Shown here: piece after piece, positions 16,871 through 25,716 of the stretch
Position numbering within the stretch: the first letter of the stretch is position 1
Layout of the letters: each line of letters opens with the position of its first letter
Source of the DNA: JAFLBI01 sp964616465
GTDB lineage: Bacteria; Bacteroidota; Bacteroidia; Chitinophagales; Chitinophagaceae
NCBI GenBank assembly: GCA_964616465.1
Contig: CAZTTO010000004.1
Span: 1-64,000 of the forward strand
Length of the DNA: 64,000 nucleotides
Direction: 5' to 3'
Program-made: the position numbers and the translations under genes
Notes under the pieces: model-generated
The model's database searches: none
Told to the model about the DNA's origin: nothing
What the model saw: only the letters and a program-made list of their open reading frames with translations

Positions 16871-18400
16871 TTATAATTTGAAACCAAGCGTTAGTGCCAC
16901 TGTTCCAAAATTACCTCTTTGCTCTGCAAACGTATTGGGCTTATCATTTAGGCGATAAGGAAACACTGCATCTTGTACAAACTGGTGTACATAAGCCAGA
17001 TCAATAAAGATGCCATGATTTCTATAACCTATACCACCACTCGCCAACATTCTATTCACTCGTAGGTTTTTATCGGCATGAGGTGAACCATAATACGCAC
17101 CACCAGCACGTACCATCCAAGTATTGAACTTTAATTCACCGCCTAAACGAATATTCATATTGCCTCTATAAGTCTCCTTTATAGCATCATTCACCATTCT
17201 GTAATAGTCACTTGCGCCTGGTTCAAAATTGTCGGTAGCATGAAAACGGGCACCTCTATAATGAACGTATTCTATATCTGCACTGATGAATGCTTTTTGC
17301 TTGGTAACATCACGCACTTCATTGAAAACATATCCAATACTTGCCATTGCTCTGTAAGGAGTAATCATGTTGTAATAACGTGTACCCGGATTACCACTAT
17401 TCAATGCATCAGAAGATTCTGTTCTTATGCCAGCATAACCCTCAGTATCTGCCGTCATATTTGCTCTAATCTCATCTTTGAAAGAAATTAATTGTGGGGT
17501 ATGAAATGCTATTCCAAATCGCCAGAATTTTTGAGGGCGATACATGATGCCAAACTTACCTCCAAGTCCAACGCCTGAACTTCTAAAACTTTCGCTGAAC
17601 TCAAAAAAGTTGAAATCATTATTGGGGTTACCTGTTATATCATCTTCTCGATAAGTAATTTCACGGCGCTGTTGAATAACAGGAACTACTAGACTTCCGC
17701 CTGTATAAAGCTTGTCCTCAACATTGTTTGCAAATGCTAGGGCTATTTCTTGATAGCTGCCACTTAATTGAGCTCTATAATTTTGTCGAACCCCAGTTGA
17801 AATAGGGACTAAACTTTGGTAGCCATTAAAAAATCCACCTGCACTTTGCGTAGTATCAATTAAAAAGGTTCTAAACGCTAGGGAAGATCCAAATATATAG
17901 TTGTTTAAAGCGGCAATCGTATCGGCTCTATCTCTGATTAACTCTTCGAGATATTGTTCAGAAAATGAACTCATACTATTCACTCCAGAAAATTGGATTT
18001 GCTGATTGTAATTGGCCAGCTGTTGAATAGAAATTGCAAATGCAGTTGATCTGTATTTTCTAGAATGTGGTCTTGGATTGCCAAATACAAATCCAGTTGT
18101 TCCTAAATTAAATGAGCCTCTTTGTCCAGTGCTATCACTGCCTCTATAATTGAATTTTCCATTTTGCTGAAAAAAACCGGGCGACAAAACCATTTCTCTG
18201 GTTTTATACAATCCTAGTCCCGCTGGATTGATATGTCCCGCAGATATATCGCCACCCAATGCACCCATTACTCCTCCAATTGCTTGTGTTCTAGCAGTTC
18301 CTTGTTGGGTAAACCAAGCAGTCCGCAAAACATCATCTGGAGTTTGTGCTAGAACAGATCCTCCAACTAAGAGTGATATAACTGAAAGAATTTTTTTCAT
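16871..18400 (-). CDS. OmpP1/FadL-type outer-membrane transport protein
   Basis: This 509-residue protein has a signal peptide (about 1-19) and a mature start 'VLRTAWFTQQGTARTQAIGG', here read as 'TARTQAIGGVMGALGGDISA' followed by 'HINPAGLGLY'. The Asn-Pro-Ala-Gly 'NPAGLG' element is the hallmark of FadL/OmpP1/TodX proteins, which carry hydrophobic molecules across the outer membrane. The rest is a long beta-barrel, with a conserved 'YRPQKFWRFGIAFHTPQ' segment and a terminal strand 'FGTVALTLGFKL'. The substrate is not known. It lies between the peroxidase and the Asn/Trp-rich lipoprotein genes on the same strand. Confidence 0.88.
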   Translation of the reverse strand: MKKILSVISLLVGGSVLAQTPDDVLRTAWFTQQGTARTQAIGGVMGALGGDISAGHINPAGLGLYKTREMVLSPGFFQQNGKFNYRGSDSTGQRGSFNLGTTGFVFGNPRPHSRKYRSTAFAISIQQLANYNQQIQFSGVNSMSSFSEQYLEELIRDRADTIAALNNYIFGSSLAFRTFLIDTTQSAGGFFNGYQSLVPISTGVRQNYRAQLSGSYQEIALAFANNVEDKLYTGGSLVVPVIQQRREITYREDDITGNPNNDFNFFEFSESFRSSGVGLGGKFGIMYRPQKFWRFGIAFHTPQLISFKDEIRANMTADTEGYAGIRTESSDALNSGNPGTRYYNMITPYRAMASIGYVFNEVRDVTKQKAFISADIEYVHYRGARFHATDNFEPGASDYYRMVNDAIKETYRGNMNIRLGGELKFNTWMVRAGGAYYGSPHADKNLRVNRMLASGGIGYRNHGIFIDLAYVHQFVQDAVFPYRLNDKPNTFAEQRGNFGTVALTLGFKL

Positions 18401-18463
18401 ACTGATATACTTTTTCCGTGCTTAATTAAAAGCTGAACTTGAATTCATGAAAATCAAACGATA

Positions 18464-19249
18464 TTAATTTCTACCACCTCTCCCAGTGCTAGTACTAGAA
18501 CCAGTACTTCTAAATCCTCCACTTCTTCCACCAGCATTACTGCTTGTATTGGTTCCAGAAGAAAATGTTCTTGCAGGTCTATCCCAACTTGAGTTACTGT
18601 TTCCACTGCTGCTTTCACTGTTCGAAAATGCTCTTCTTAGCAAACTTCCAAAACCTTGCTCTTGCTTGCCTCTGTATTGATAGTACTCGTTATTGTTATA
18701 GGAACGATTTCTAAAAGCACTTAAATTACTTCCTGAACTTGTTCTTGCAATAACTGGCTTGTAAATGGCTATACTTTGAATAGGACTGTTCCAACCCCAG
18801 TTATTCCATCCAGGTCTGAATCCCATGCCAACAAACGGACGATTCCACATAAAAGGATTGTTCCAACCAATACGATTGTTCCACATAAATGGATTGTTAC
18901 AAGCCCATGGATTATTCCAGCCCCAGGCATTACCCATAAATAGGGGCTGATTCATACGCCAACTATTCCAAGCCATAGGACCAAAATCGAATCGAGGGTC
19001 ATACCAATAATCGAAATCGTTGAGTTGGTTCCAGCGACCTCCATTTCTAACCTGCATCCGCAGCAAACGATCGTCGCGATCAGGAAACTCCTGATAACGC
19101 TCTCTTTCATCACGGCGGGCTTGTCTTTCCTCAATAGCTGGATCAACAGGTGAATAGTACAAATCGTCTGGTGTTTGGATGAAGCGTTTTGCAGTGCCGC
19201 AAGACGATAAAACAAGCGCAACCATTCCTATGAGTAAAGTATGTTTCAT
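18464..19249 (-). CDS. Asn/Trp-rich low-complexity lipoprotein
   Basis: The 261-residue product has a lipobox (LSSC, Cys17). Residues about 40-80 are charged, 85-165 are built from imperfect repeats of 'WNNPFMWNN'-like units, and the tail after 195 is Ser/Gly/Arg-rich ('GGRSGGFRSTGSS'). Similar proteins occur in other Chitinophagaceae-type genomes as hypothetical surface lipoproteins, to my knowledge without an assigned role. Low complexity makes homology weak evidence. It lies 63 bp upstream of the FadL-like gene and is divergent from proS. Confidence 0.75.
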   Translation of the reverse strand: MKHTLLIGMVALVLSSCGTAKRFIQTPDDLYYSPVDPAIEERQARRDERERYQEFPDRDDRLLRMQVRNGGRWNQLNDFDYWYDPRFDFGPMAWNSWRMNQPLFMGNAWGWNNPWACNNPFMWNNRIGWNNPFMWNRPFVGMGFRPGWNNWGWNSPIQSIAIYKPVIARTSSGSNLSAFRNRSYNNNEYYQYRGKQEQGFGSLLRRAFSNSESSSGNSNSSWDRPARTFSSGTNTSSNAGGRSGGFRSTGSSTSTGRGGRN

Positions 19250-19287
19250 TTCAATTCCTTTTTGTGATTCTGTTGGGTGAAGTTACC

Positions 19288-19295
19288 TACTTTTG
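19288..19295 (+). promoter_or_regulatory. TAnnTTTG promoter before proS
   Basis: TACTTTTG at 19288-19295 with TTTG at 19261-19264 (23-bp spacer) fits the Bacteroidota housekeeping promoter. It implies a leader of about 80 bases before proS. Confidence 0.65.
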
Positions 19296-19383
19296 CCGGC
19301 AGGTAGCTTCTTTGTTTATGTAAGGCAAATAATATGCCACTTCAATCGGAAGGCTGCTAGAATTGTTAAGAATATTGTAAAGT

Positions 19384-20862
19384 ATGGGAAAAGAAATTAC
19401 AACTAGGGAACAGGATTATTCGCAATGGTACAACGACCTCATTTTAAAGGGTGGTTTGGCCGATTATAGCGCAGTTAGAGGATGTATGGTCATTAAGCCT
19501 TACGGTTATGGCTTATGGGAGAATATGCGTGATGTATTGGATAGAATGTTCAAGGAAACTGGACACGTAAATGCTTATTTCCCGTTGTTCGTGCCAAAGA
19601 GTTTGTTTGAGGCTGAAGAAAAAAATGCAGAAGGGTTTGCAAAGGAATGTGCAGTTGTTACCCACTATCGTTTAAAAACCGATCCAAATAACCCTGGAAA
19701 GCTAATGGTAGATCCGGATGCTAAATTGGAAGAAGAACTTGTGGTTCGTCCAACCAGCGAAGCTATCATTTGGAATACATATAAAACTTGGATTCAATCT
19801 TACCGCGATTTACCCATATTGGTGAACCAGTGGGCGAATGTGGTTCGTTGGGAAATGCGCACCCGCCTTTTCCTACGTACAGCTGAATTTTTATGGCAGG
19901 AAGGTCATACTGCACATGCATCTGCTGAGGAAGCAGTGGAAGAAACCAAGCGTATGCTGGATGTGTATGCCGATTTTGCAGAGAATTGGATGGCAATGCC
20001 GGTGATTAAAGGTGTTAAGTCGCCTGCAGAACGATTTGCTGGTGCTGTAGATACCTATTGTATTGAAGCTTTAATGCAAGATGGAAAAGCATTACAAGCC
20101 GGAACCTCACACTTTCTTGGACAAAATTTTGCAAAGGCTTTCGATGTAAAGTTTAGTGACAAAGAAAATAAACTCGATTATGTTTGGGCTACTTCTTGGG
20201 GAGTAAGTACGCGTTTGATTGGTGGATTAGTTATGACACATAGCGATGATGATGGCTTAATACTTCCTCCTAAAATTGCACCTGTGCAAGTGGTGATTGT
20301 GCCTATTTATAAAGGTCCAGAACAAAAAGCGCAGATTGATGAACATGCACTTCAGTTAAAGAAGACCTTACAAGGTTTTGGTATTCGTGTGAAATACGAT
20401 GATAATGATCAAATGCGTCCAGGTTGGAAGTTCGCTGAATATGAAATGAAAGGTGTGCCTGTAAGAATTGCAATTGGCGCCCGCGATCTAGAAAATAAAG
20501 TAGTTGAAGTAGCGCGTAGAGATACCAAAGAAAAGCAAACACTTCCATTAGAAGGATTGGCAGAAGCTATTCAGCAATTGCTGGTGGATATTCAGCAAGC
20601 TATGTTTGATAAAGCAAAATTATACAGAGACTCACATATTACTCAAGTTGATAGTTGGGATGAATTTGTACGTTTATTGGATGAAAAAGGTGGATTCCTT
20701 TCAGCTCATTGGGATGGTACTGAAGAGACAGAAACTAAAATAAAGGAAATGACCAAGGCAACAATTCGCTGTATTCCCTTAGATCAGCCTGAGGAGCAAG
20801 GTGTATGTATTTTATCTGGAAAGCCTTCTAACAAACGCGTATTGTTTGCAAGAGCATACTAA
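19384..20862 (+). CDS. proS: Prolyl-tRNA synthetase
   Basis: This 492-residue class II synthetase charges tRNA-Pro. It is the short, archaeal/eukaryote-like form without the bacterial editing insertion. Visible features are 'VRGCMVIKPYGYGLWE' (motif 1 region), 'VVRPTSEAIIW' and 'LVNQWANVVRWEMRTRLFLRTAEFLWQEGH' (motif 2, split by 'RWEMRTRLFLRTAEF'), 'ATSWGVSTRLIGGLVMTH' (motif 3) and an anticodon-binding domain from about 295. M48 peptidase and truB follow with a 3-bp gap and a 4-bp overlap, so they form one operon. Confidence 0.96.
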   Translation: MGKEITTREQDYSQWYNDLILKGGLADYSAVRGCMVIKPYGYGLWENMRDVLDRMFKETGHVNAYFPLFVPKSLFEAEEKNAEGFAKECAVVTHYRLKTDPNNPGKLMVDPDAKLEEELVVRPTSEAIIWNTYKTWIQSYRDLPILVNQWANVVRWEMRTRLFLRTAEFLWQEGHTAHASAEEAVEETKRMLDVYADFAENWMAMPVIKGVKSPAERFAGAVDTYCIEALMQDGKALQAGTSHFLGQNFAKAFDVKFSDKENKLDYVWATSWGVSTRLIGGLVMTHSDDDGLILPPKIAPVQVVIVPIYKGPEQKAQIDEHALQLKKTLQGFGIRVKYDDNDQMRPGWKFAEYEMKGVPVRIAIGARDLENKVVEVARRDTKEKQTLPLEGLAEAIQQLLVDIQQAMFDKAKLYRDSHITQVDSWDEFVRLLDEKGGFLSAHWDGTEETETKIKEMTKATIRCIPLDQPEEQGVCILSGKPSNKRVLFARAY

Positions 20863-20865
20863 TTC

Positions 20866-21939
20866 ATGCAATATACAGATGAACATATAGCTTGGTTATA
20901 TGTTGGCGAAAATGCCATAGCTCAACCTGTACGTTTGATGTATTTTCAACATGCCCTGCATATTTATCAAGCAGATCATGCTGCATTTGTACTGAAGTGG
21001 CCGATATACTCTATTCAGTCTCTTCCAGAATCAAATGGAAGAAAATGTTTTCAATCAAATATTTCTAAAGGGTTCATTGAAATACCTTACGGACATCCCG
21101 TTTTAACTGCTCTTGAAAAAGATATACAAAGCAACCGAAAAGTTGTTACTCGTTTATGGCATCAGTACAAGCCCGTCTGGGCAATTAGCGGCTTGGTATT
21201 GGGAGTTTTGCTTTTGTATATGGGGGTTACTAAAACATTACCTTGGGTTGGAATGAGGTTGATTTCAAGGGAATATGAAGTGGAGCTTGGACAAAAATTG
21301 TTTGATGCTTTTTTAGAGCAAGAAGAGGTGAATGATTCTGCAACATATTGGTTGCAATCATTTGCTAAAGAGCTAAAACTTAGTCCTTATTATCCCGTGC
21401 AAACTTTTGTTGTTGCATCTGAGGAGAAAAATGCTTTTGCATCACCAGGCGGTTTTATTGTGGTAAATAGCGCATTGTTAGAAGAGTTAGACGATTATTC
21501 TTCTTTAGTGGCTCTGCTTGGGCATGAAGCTGCCCATGTGAATCAGCGTCACGGACTCGATAACTTATTGAAGTCAGCTTCATCTGGATTGTTTTTAAGC
21601 TTGTTCATTGGAGATGGTGGTGGAATTAGTTCGGCTTTGCTACAACAAGCAGATATGTTACGACAATTATCTTATTCGAGGACTTTGGAAAGGCAAGCCG
21701 ATGAATTAGGGATGAAAATGATGATTCAACAAAAAGTAGATCCTCGTGGTATGGTTCGCTTGCTGAAAACATTACAAGAGGATGAATCTGCAGAACCTGT
21801 TTCATTTTTAAGTACACATCCTGCTACTGAAGAGCGAATAAAAAATGCGGAATTATTTATAAAAAATTTAGGTAAGGTACCATGTGAGGATCATCAAAAA
21901 TTGCAATTCACTTGGCGCCAAATTAAAAAGCATATATGA
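20866..21939 (+). CDS. M48 family membrane metallopeptidase
   Basis: The 357-residue protein has an N-terminal soluble part (1-100), one membrane segment (about 103-121) and an M48 peptidase domain. The zinc site is 'LLGHEAAHVNQRHG' (HEAAH, 220-224) and the third ligand lies in 'ERQADELGMKMM' (Glu280). The N-terminal extension with 'HIYQADHAAFVLKWPI' is typical of Bacteroidota members. A role in membrane or envelope protein quality control is likely by analogy with HtpX and BepA/LoiP. It starts 3 bp after proS and overlaps truB by ATGA. Confidence 0.88.
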   Translation: MQYTDEHIAWLYVGENAIAQPVRLMYFQHALHIYQADHAAFVLKWPIYSIQSLPESNGRKCFQSNISKGFIEIPYGHPVLTALEKDIQSNRKVVTRLWHQYKPVWAISGLVLGVLLLYMGVTKTLPWVGMRLISREYEVELGQKLFDAFLEQEEVNDSATYWLQSFAKELKLSPYYPVQTFVVASEEKNAFASPGGFIVVNSALLEELDDYSSLVALLGHEAAHVNQRHGLDNLLKSASSGLFLSLFIGDGGGISSALLQQADMLRQLSYSRTLERQADELGMKMMIQQKVDPRGMVRLLKTLQEDESAEPVSFLSTHPATEERIKNAELFIKNLGKVPCEDHQKLQFTWRQIKKHI

Positions 21940-22661
21940 AGCAAAAACCAATTCATCCATCAATGCAACCATTTTTGGATGGTGAGGTAATTCTAATGGA
22001 TAAGCCATTAAGATGGACTTCCTTCGACTTAGTAAAGAAAGTACGTATTGCTACTAAGGTCTCTAAAGTTGGTCATGCTGGTACATTAGATCCGTTGGCA
22101 ACAGGACTTTTAATTGTTTGTACCGGGAAATTCACGAAGCGTATTCAAGAGTTCATGGGGATGGAAAAAGAATACACTGGTACTATTACATTAGGCGCAA
22201 CAACTCCAACATATGATTTAGAATCACTACCAGAAAATCAACAACCATTTGAGCACATCACAAACGAACAGCTTCAAGATGCAGCCCAACATTTCACAGG
22301 TGAAGTTTGGCAAACACCCCCTATACACTCAGCAATAAAAAAAGATGGCAAGCCCGTTTATCTAGCTGCAAGAAAAGGGCAGGAGGTGAAGCTTGATCCT
22401 CGTAGAATTTTTATACGCGCTTTCGAAATAACTTCAGTTGACTTACCTATTGTAGAATTTCGAGTAGTATGTTCAACTGGAACATATATCAGAACACTCG
22501 CAAATGACGTTGGACAACTTTTAGGAACAGGCGCACATTTAAGTGCACTGAGAAGGACTAAAATTGGAGAATTCTCTGTTGATGGAGCATATACGCCAGA
22601 ATCATTTGAGGCTTATACCCAAGCCATGAGATTAGAATGGGAGACCAATGCCCAGTTGTAG
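21936..22661 (+). CDS. truB: tRNA pseudouridine(55) synthase TruB
   Basis: TruB makes pseudouridine 55 in the T-loop of most tRNAs. The 241 residues include the catalytic motif 'GHAGTLDPLATGLL' (Asp52), 'YTGTITLGATTPTYDLE', 'QTPPIHSAIKKDGKPVY' and 'CSTGTYIRTLANDVG', all family signatures. The C-terminal PUA-like extension is absent, as usual in Bacteroidota. The 3' end overlaps the convergent TamL-like gene by 30 bases. Confidence 0.96.
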   Translation: MKQKPIHPSMQPFLDGEVILMDKPLRWTSFDLVKKVRIATKVSKVGHAGTLDPLATGLLIVCTGKFTKRIQEFMGMEKEYTGTITLGATTPTYDLESLPENQQPFEHITNEQLQDAAQHFTGEVWQTPPIHSAIKKDGKPVYLAARKGQEVKLDPRRIFIRAFEITSVDLPIVEFRVVCSTGTYIRTLANDVGQLLGTGAHLSALRRTKIGEFSVDGAYTPESFEAYTQAMRLEWETNAQL

Positions 22662-24989
22662 GGCAAAGTTTCTTACTTGCACTCCATTGGGTCTGGTTTC
22701 TGTAAACTGCAGGTTTTTAAAATCGGCCCAACCATTGGGTGTTGGGCGAGCAGGATCTTTGAGTTTAAATCCTGCATCTAGTCGAATTAAGAAATAAGAA
22801 AAGTCGAAGCGCAGACCAGTTCCAACAGAAACTGCTAAATCTTTGTATAAGCGTCTAAAATTAAATTCCGCATTAGGGTTGTCTTCTTTTTTTCTGATGT
22901 TCCAAATGTTACCTACATCAGCAAATAAAACGCTGGCAATATTAAAACTGCCAAGTGAAAGCAATGTAAATCGATATTCTAAATTAGCTTCTAACATCAT
23001 ATCGCCTAAGCGATCTCTGAAAGTAGTAGTAGATATTGTATCGTTTGCTATTGAACTACCTAGACCCAATTGTCGCAATTGCCATGCTCGCATACTGTTG
23101 GGGCCACCCCCAGCAAATTGCTTAAAAAAGGGCATAACAGAACCTATTGTAGGATCGTCGCTATAATTGAACCCAGCGCCTCCAAATAACCTAAAGGCCC
23201 ATTCTGTTTGAGGGAGTTTATAGGAATATCGATATTCAGCTTCAGTTTTAACATACCTGTAAATAAGGCTTCTAAGTCTTGGAAATGCACCCATTATTGA
23301 GCCGGCTTCTTCAACACCAAATCGTAAATAATGGTTGTTTCTATTAGTTCTTCCTTGAAACGTTTTCACATAAGAAATACTCTGACTAATAACATTTCCT
23401 GTGTTAAAGGATAGTCGAAGAAAAGGATTTTGATTAAAAAGTTCACTTAAGAGTGGCAATGTATCTAATCCATACAACTCAACACTTACAGGTTTATAAA
23501 GCCAAATATTATTTCCTCTTTTCCATTCGTAACCCCAACTGGTAATGAAAGAGCGAAGTCGGAATATATTTCTTCTATCTGTGTAAGCATAGTTAGTCGA
23601 TAATAAGGTTCTTTTTGCATCCATCCGATCTTTAATAGGACCTAATTTAAAAGGTACAATGAGCTTAGGGAAAATAAATGTGTGACCTGCACTCATTTGA
23701 ACAGTTTGTAACAGCTGTGTACTTTGTAAAACGTTTAATTCAACACCAGCTCTTAAACTCGTATTGGATTGAATAGCGCTTTTCCAAACATTCCTATTTC
23801 TAAAGTTGAAGTTGGAAGATATACCTACCAAGTTACCCCCAATGATATCGCTGGTGTTTCTTGAAGTTTCGAGATCAATACTATAATTATACTTGCTTTC
23901 TTGACTCATGAAGAAGTATAAGTCCATAGTATCTCTATCACGAATTTTTGGACGAACATCTACTTGTCCCCACGTACCAATTTCATTTAATGCATTCAAC
24001 GATTTAAAAAACAGTCGTTCATTGTACAGCATTCCTTTTCTCAAAAAGGTATGTTCTTTAAGAGGCCCTAAATTGTAATTACCTTCTTTGTAGCGTATTT
24101 CAAACTCGTCTTTTTGCCACGATTTAAAACTTGTATCAACTAATAAACTATCAACTATATCTGTGAATTTGCTTTCAGGGTAATAAATGAGTTTTCCAAT
24201 TTTGTACGCTATGTTTTTTGTGGAATCATTGATGGCTCTGTTCTTTATTGAAACATCCCAACTAGGGCTTTCAGTTCTTCTCTTTGCAGCCGCTTCTAAC
24301 TGTTGAGCTTGTTCAAAAATATCTAATGATATATCTAATAGAGCTTTATCAGTGGTATCTACTTCGGCATACAAATCGTCGCGACTAATTTTGAAAAAGC
24401 CGTTTTGTTGGAAAACACTGGTTAGTCTGTCTAACTCAGATGAAATAATTTGTTTACTGAATGGAGCACCTTTTTTCAATAATGTTTTCTGTTGATGAGG
24501 TAACAAAGCGGCAGCAAGTACAGAGTCAGCTAAATCAAAAGCAACAGAATCTATTAACACATTCTTGCCAGGGTATACATGCATGTAGACTGTAGTCCTT
24601 AGTTGTTGTTTGAATGTGTCAACTTTTATTGAATCTCTGAAGTTTGCATAATAAAATCCCCGACCATTCATATAGTTTTTCATGAATTGTTGGGATCTGC
24701 GAAGGTTTGCGGTATCAAAAACAGGGGGATTTTTAATTTCTTCAAACAATAAATAACGCTGTGCCCTTCTAGCAATCATACTATCATCCCATTGGCCATT
24801 GAGTTCTGCAGTAATCTTCTTCTTTTCAGACTTACTGAATTGTCCATTATGTAAAATGACTTTGTTGTCAAAAACAAAGGGCTGATTGAGCGGTGGGTTT
24901 TTAACAGACACTTTTTCTATACCACAAGCCCCCAGAAATAGTAGGAACATCAATAGTAGGTGGTATCTTCGGGTAGTTATTAAATACAT
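22632..24989 (-). CDS. BamA-fold outer-membrane lipoprotein (TamL-like)
   Basis: The 785-residue protein begins with a lipobox (LGAC, Cys22), unusual for Omp85 proteins but described for the Bacteroidota TamA-like protein TamL. Residues about 30-360 look like POTRA domains ('GRGFYYANF', 'RLTSVFQQNGFFKIS', 'LNEIGTWGQVDVRP'). The rest is a 16-strand-type barrel with the Omp85 element 'FKQFAGGGPNSMRAWQLRQLG' (here 'GGGPNSMRAW') near residue 630 and a C-terminal 'FALQLGIGLPF'. It probably helps insert proteins or lipids into the outer membrane with a TamB partner, which is not adjacent. Only six bases separate its start from the divergent methyltransferase gene. Confidence 0.85.
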   Translation of the reverse strand: MYLITTRRYHLLLMFLLFLGACGIEKVSVKNPPLNQPFVFDNKVILHNGQFSKSEKKKITAELNGQWDDSMIARRAQRYLLFEEIKNPPVFDTANLRRSQQFMKNYMNGRGFYYANFRDSIKVDTFKQQLRTTVYMHVYPGKNVLIDSVAFDLADSVLAAALLPHQQKTLLKKGAPFSKQIISSELDRLTSVFQQNGFFKISRDDLYAEVDTTDKALLDISLDIFEQAQQLEAAAKRRTESPSWDVSIKNRAINDSTKNIAYKIGKLIYYPESKFTDIVDSLLVDTSFKSWQKDEFEIRYKEGNYNLGPLKEHTFLRKGMLYNERLFFKSLNALNEIGTWGQVDVRPKIRDRDTMDLYFFMSQESKYNYSIDLETSRNTSDIIGGNLVGISSNFNFRNRNVWKSAIQSNTSLRAGVELNVLQSTQLLQTVQMSAGHTFIFPKLIVPFKLGPIKDRMDAKRTLLSTNYAYTDRRNIFRLRSFITSWGYEWKRGNNIWLYKPVSVELYGLDTLPLLSELFNQNPFLRLSFNTGNVISQSISYVKTFQGRTNRNNHYLRFGVEEAGSIMGAFPRLRSLIYRYVKTEAEYRYSYKLPQTEWAFRLFGGAGFNYSDDPTIGSVMPFFKQFAGGGPNSMRAWQLRQLGLGSSIANDTISTTTFRDRLGDMMLEANLEYRFTLLSLGSFNIASVLFADVGNIWNIRKKEDNPNAEFNFRRLYKDLAVSVGTGLRFDFSYFLIRLDAGFKLKDPARPTPNGWADFKNLQFTETRPNGVQVRNFALQLGIGLPF

Positions 24990-24995
24990 TCGTGT

Positions 24996-25715
24996 ATGTT
25001 AAACCGGAATGAAGTCAAATATATTCAAAACTTATACCAAAAAAAATTCAGGACTTCAGAAAACTGCTTTGTGGTAGAAGGACCGAAGTTAGTAGATGAG
25101 TTATTGAATAGCTCTTGGACCATTAAAAAGCTCTATGCAACCGCAGATTGGGAGCCTACAACTCATTCACCTACTATTCAAATCATTGAACAGCATGAAC
25201 TTGAAAGGATCAGTGCTTTAGAAACGCCCAATCAAGTTCTGGCCATTGTTGAAATGAATGATCAGCAAGAGTTTTCAATAGATAAGAATGAATGGGTTTT
25301 GGTGTTGAATGGTATCCAAGATCCTGGAAATTTAGGGACTATTATCCGAAACGCCGATTGGTTTGGGGTTAAAAAAATTGTTGCAGATAAGGTTACAGCC
25401 GACTGCTACAATTCCAAAGTGGTGCAAAGCACAATGGGGAGTATTTTTAGGGTAGATATTTTATATACAGATTTAGCTTCTTTTTTGAAAAAACATGCTC
25501 ATTTGCCAATATTTGGAGCTTTACTTGATGGAAAGGATATTAGAACTGTTCAAGCAAAAGGGGGGTTATTGATTATTGGAAACGAGTCCAAAGGAATTTT
25601 GCCAGATATTCAGCCTTATATTACAGATCCTGTTACGATTATAAGAAAAGGTGCTGCTGAAAGTTTAAATGCTGGGGTTGCAACTGGCATATTGCTTTCA
25701 CACCTCACGCAGTGA
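24996..25715 (+). CDS. TrmH/SpoU family RNA 2'-O-methyltransferase
   Basis: This 239-residue SPOUT enzyme methylates a ribose 2'-OH on rRNA or tRNA using SAM. The N-terminal substrate-binding part covers about 1-95 ('VVEGPKLVDELLNS'). The catalytic SPOUT knot shows 'LNGIQDPGNLGTIIRNADWFG' elements ('DPGNLGTIIRNA', motif 1), 'IIGNESKGI' (motif 2) and 'SLNAGVATGILL' (motif 3). It is of the RlmB/TsnR-like group; the target site is not predictable here. The gene is divergent from the TamL-like gene with six bases between the starts, so its promoter must lie in the neighbour's 5' end. Confidence 0.93.
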   Translation: MLNRNEVKYIQNLYQKKFRTSENCFVVEGPKLVDELLNSSWTIKKLYATADWEPTTHSPTIQIIEQHELERISALETPNQVLAIVEMNDQQEFSIDKNEWVLVLNGIQDPGNLGTIIRNADWFGVKKIVADKVTADCYNSKVVQSTMGSIFRVDILYTDLASFLKKHAHLPIFGALLDGKDIRTVQAKGGLLIIGNESKGILPDIQPYITDPVTIIRKGAAESLNAGVATGILLSHLTQ

Positions 25716-25716
25716 A

